Shown in pieces: positions 5,006 to 6,863 of a stretch of 6,863 nt of DNA; the stretch's first letter is position 1, and every line of letters begins with the position of its first letter. A program made the position numbers and the translations under genes. The stretch comes from Sporosarcina sp. (GTDB taxonomy: Bacteria; Bacillota; Bacilli; Bacillales_A; Planococcaceae), in NCBI GenBank assembly GCA_029263945.1, contig JARIDM010000195.1, positions 1 through 6,863 on the forward strand, given 5' to 3'. Under the pieces are notes generated by a model. It searched no databases and was not told where the DNA came from. It was given only the letters and a program-made list of their open reading frames with translations.

Positions 5006-6271
5006 TTATGTCTTTTCTTGCGCTTCCCCGGGAAATAATTTCCGTCGTAATCTCATTTCCCGTTTTAAGAAATGATTCTTTTCACGACTTCTAAATGATT
5101 CTGATAGCGATTCATCATCATTTAAATGCATTTGGGCCTGTTGTGTGTAGCTTAATGCAGGTGCTAAATCCTTTAATCGGTGCTCATACAATTTTGCTAA
5201 TTCTTCTAATGCAATAATCCGCATCCGTCCCGTCAAGTTTTCTGATGCGACCCCAAAAGAGTGCACCGCTTCATCATATGATAAATTTCTTTTCAAAATG
5301 AATCCAAAATGAAATTGTGTCACAGGATGATTTTCTCCGTAAGACTCAAGCGTCTTTTCAAAAATTTTCCCGCTGCGTTCATAAAACTTTAAATCTGAAA
5401 ACCACTTACCGATATTTGTATGCGAAACAGCCGTTTCTGGTCTATCTATTTCTAAAATTAGCTCTGTGGAACGAATATAAAGGGAGACGAGTGATAGAAT
5501 GTCCCATTCATTATGTAACAGCACTTTCATCAGTGTTGCAGCATGTCCACTTTTTACAGCATCTTGATAAATAATCGGTGCTAAATGACCTGGAATGTCT
5601 CCTTCACGCAAAAAACCTAGTTTGTGTTCTTCAATATGCGTCAATTTAAATGTCGACAATTCCTCTTTCCATACACGTCTAGAACCATGTAACAAATCAA
5701 TATGATCATGTGTTAAAAGAGGTGGAAGGATATTTCTATTCATTGTCCATCTCGTTTGAAGTTGAGGAACGTCAAAACTCTTTCCATTATAAGTAATGAG
5801 TGTAACCTCTTCTTCCCATAGTTTTGAGGCATATAAGAATGCTGCTTCATGATCTGGACCAGGTAGTACATATTGTGTCATTTGAAATGACTCACCGATT
5901 TGTTCTATAAAACCCAATAGAAAAATTAATGTGCCCGCCCCTTTTAACCCTGTCGTCTCTGTATCAAAAAATACAATTCTTTTAGCAGCATCCGGGGCTA
6001 GCGGATGTTTTTCTTTCGTGTGTGACCACTTATCGAGCACTGCTGTTAACTGACTAAGGTTGATATCACCATGTTTGTAATCCGGACCGTATTCCACAAC
6101 TTTTTTATAGACAACACCGTATTTATTTGTTTCTTTTATTAAACCTTCGGCAAGCCATTGTTCTTCATATAAGGGAGGTGTAGGAAGCTCCCTCTTCTGT
6201 ACAGGTTCTTTTGTCATCGGCTTTTTCTTCACCAATTTTTTCATCGCCATTAACTTTTGCTCATAAGACAA
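5006..6271 (-). CDS. mrfB: MrfB/YprB, DEDD-type exonuclease of the mitomycin repair pair
   Basis: An RNase H-fold DEDD exonuclease, the partner of helicase MrfA in an alternative excision repair route known in B. subtilis. Numbered from the GTG at 6280, the catalytic acids are D106 and E108 in FDTETTGL, D170 in YNGKSFD and D260 in HNEWDILS, close to the spacing in B. subtilis MrfB. The histidine of the last motif (H256) suggests the DEDDh/RNase-T-like arrangement is modified, as in this family. The N-terminus is lysine-rich (about 14-30). The C-terminal third (about 285-390) looks like helical TPR-type repeats. The preferred start is TTG at 6271. The GTG at 6280 forms the end of the AGGAGGTGA ribosome binding site itself, leaving no spacing, whereas the TTG sits 8 nt after AGGAGG and gives MSYEQKLMAMKK, resembling the B. 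subtilis N-terminus. The length of 421 residues is usual. It overlaps the end of mrfA. Confidence 0.9.
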   Translation of the reverse strand: MSYEQKLMAMKKLVKKKPMTKEPVQKRELPTPPLYEEQWLAEGLIKETNKYGVVYKKVVEYGPDYKHGDINLSQLTAVLDKWSHTKEKHPLAPDAAKRIVFFDTETTGLKGAGTLIFLLGFIEQIGESFQMTQYVLPGPDHEAAFLYASKLWEEEVTLITYNGKSFDVPQLQTRWTMNRNILPPLLTHDHIDLLHGSRRVWKEELSTFKLTHIEEHKLGFLREGDIPGHLAPIIYQDAVKSGHAATLMKVLLHNEWDILSLVSLYIRSTELILEIDRPETAVSHTNIGKWFSDLKFYERSGKIFEKTLESYGENHPVTQFHFGFILKRNLSYDEAVHSFGVASENLTGRMRIIALEELAKLYEHRLKDLAPALSYTQQAQMHLNDDESLSESFRSREKNHFLKREMRLRRKLFPGEAQEKT

Positions 6272-6863
6272 CTGAGTCACCTCCTGCTAAAGTGCGAAGT
6301 AGCGAAGCGACATCCTTTTTATTCTGTGATCCCGCTTCTTGTGCCCCAATACAAACAGGGCACCCTACTTTACACTCACAAGCGGCTACATGATTGGCCG
6401 CACGAAGTAATAGTTCTTCCCAACGTCCAAAGATTTTTTCACTTAACCCAATTCCGCCTGGATAACTGTCATAGATGAAAAATGTCGGTTTTTTCGTATG
6501 CAAAGCTTTTACTTGCGGAGTAACTTGAATATCTGAACGATCACATCGTACAAATAGCGGAATGAATGATTGAATTGCATAGGCTGCGCCCGTCATCGCA
6601 TCCGTAAGTCCAGCCTCTGTCCAACCTGCTGGAACGTCAAACGCGTACCAAGTCGAAGAGGTATGTAATTCAATGGCTGGGAGTGAAATAACCCCAGAGC
6701 CCAAATTATCATGCGAATCGAATCGGATTTTTTTAAAGATTGTTGGTTTTGCAAGCATGGCGATATCTCCATAAGCAGCCGTACCTTGCTCAAACGAATG
6801 CAGTTCATCTTCACTCATGACTTTTAACTCGATTGCTAAATTAGCGTCTGTGAAATAGTCAAC
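6261..6863 (-). CDS. mrfA: MrfA/YprA helicase, C-terminal part only (cut by the right edge)
   Basis: The last 200 residues of a DEAD/DEAH-box 3'-5' DNA helicase with a C-terminal DUF1998 (MrfA zinc-binding) domain. The frame is open to the window edge, so the helicase core (about 550 residues in relatives) is outside. Visible signatures are YDSYPGGIGLSEKIF, typical of DUF1998, and a four-cysteine cluster C-x-C-x3-C-x2-C encoded at 6380-6351 (ACECKVGCPVCIG), expected to bind a metal ion. In B. subtilis MrfA these cysteines are needed for function and the protein works with MrfB in repair of mitomycin C damage. The stop codon at 6263-6261 lies within mrfB, so the frames overlap by 11 nt from the preferred mrfB start. 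The identity rests on the domain plus the mrfB neighbour. Confidence 0.9.
   Translation of the reverse strand, partial: VDYFTDANLAIELKVMSEDELHSFEQGTAAYGDIAMLAKPTIFKKIRFDSHDNLGSGVISLPAIELHTSSTWYAFDVPAGWTEAGLTDAMTGAAYAIQSFIPLFVRCDRSDIQVTPQVKALHTKKPTFFIYDSYPGGIGLSEKIFGRWEELLLRAANHVAACECKVGCPVCIGAQEAGSQNKKDVASLLRTLAGGDSVVL
6272..6285 (-). promoter_or_regulatory. Ribosome binding site that decides the mrfB start
   Basis: On the minus strand AGGAGGTGA spans about 6285-6277, fully complementary to the 3' end of 16S rRNA. The final GTG of this element is an in-frame codon but cannot serve as start and anchor together, so initiation should be at the TTG 8 nt past AGGAGG. The site lies inside the last codons of mrfA, indicating translational coupling. 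Confidence 0.75.

Noticed and set aside
6211..6478. Plus-strand open frames over the mrfA-mrfB junction
   Set aside because: Both are antisense to genes with clear motifs and lack initiation signals.
1..6863. CRISPR arrays, insertion sequences, tRNA genes or phage genes
   Set aside because: No regularly spaced repeats, transposase-like frames, terminal inverted repeats or tRNA cloverleaf sequences were seen.

Overview
The window looks like a low-GC, AT-rich Gram-positive chromosome of the Bacillales. The gene order yprA(mrfA)-yprB(mrfB)-gpsB-rnpB-ypsC-dinG-like helicase (ypvA) matches a housekeeping block of Bacillus subtilis. The RNase P RNA is of the Bacillus (B) type, ribosome binding sites are strong, and the promoters are sigma-A-like. 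Three features suggest a relative such as the Planococcaceae (Sporosarcina/Lysinibacillus/Planococcus type) rather than Bacillus itself: an orphan cheX-like gene, no ypsA between yprB and gpsB, and the protein divergence. That family placement is an inference.

Layout, left to right. 1-70: the first codons of an unrecognised minus-strand gene that runs off the left edge. 71-283: a divergent intergenic region with an extended -10 promoter for each flanking gene and two inverted repeats. 284-739 (+): a CheX-like CheY-P phosphatase. 743-786: a bidirectional terminator shared with the convergent minus-strand unit. Everything to the right is on the minus strand. 793-2700 is a DinG/XPD-type iron-sulfur DNA helicase. 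2789-3916 is the THUMP-containing rRNA methyltransferase YpsC. 3917-4118 is a leader and promoter region. 4119-4572 holds rnpB (RNase P RNA) and its terminator. 4617-4916 is the cell-division regulator gpsB. 5006-6271 is the exonuclease mrfB (yprB). 6261-6863 is the C-terminal end of the helicase mrfA (yprA), cut by the right edge.

Functionally, MrfA and MrfB form a two-gene repair unit (mitomycin repair in B. subtilis). Their reading frames overlap and are probably translationally coupled. The DinG-like helicase is another nucleic-acid repair enzyme nearby. YpsC and rnpB belong to rRNA modification and tRNA processing, and GpsB to cell wall synthesis and division. The block is conserved by position rather than being one pathway, and rnpB, gpsB and ypsC each have a visible promoter. 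I see no mobile element, CRISPR array or obviously new multi-gene system. The more interesting material is regulatory: the cheX upstream region, the ypsC-dinG junction and the mrfB start.
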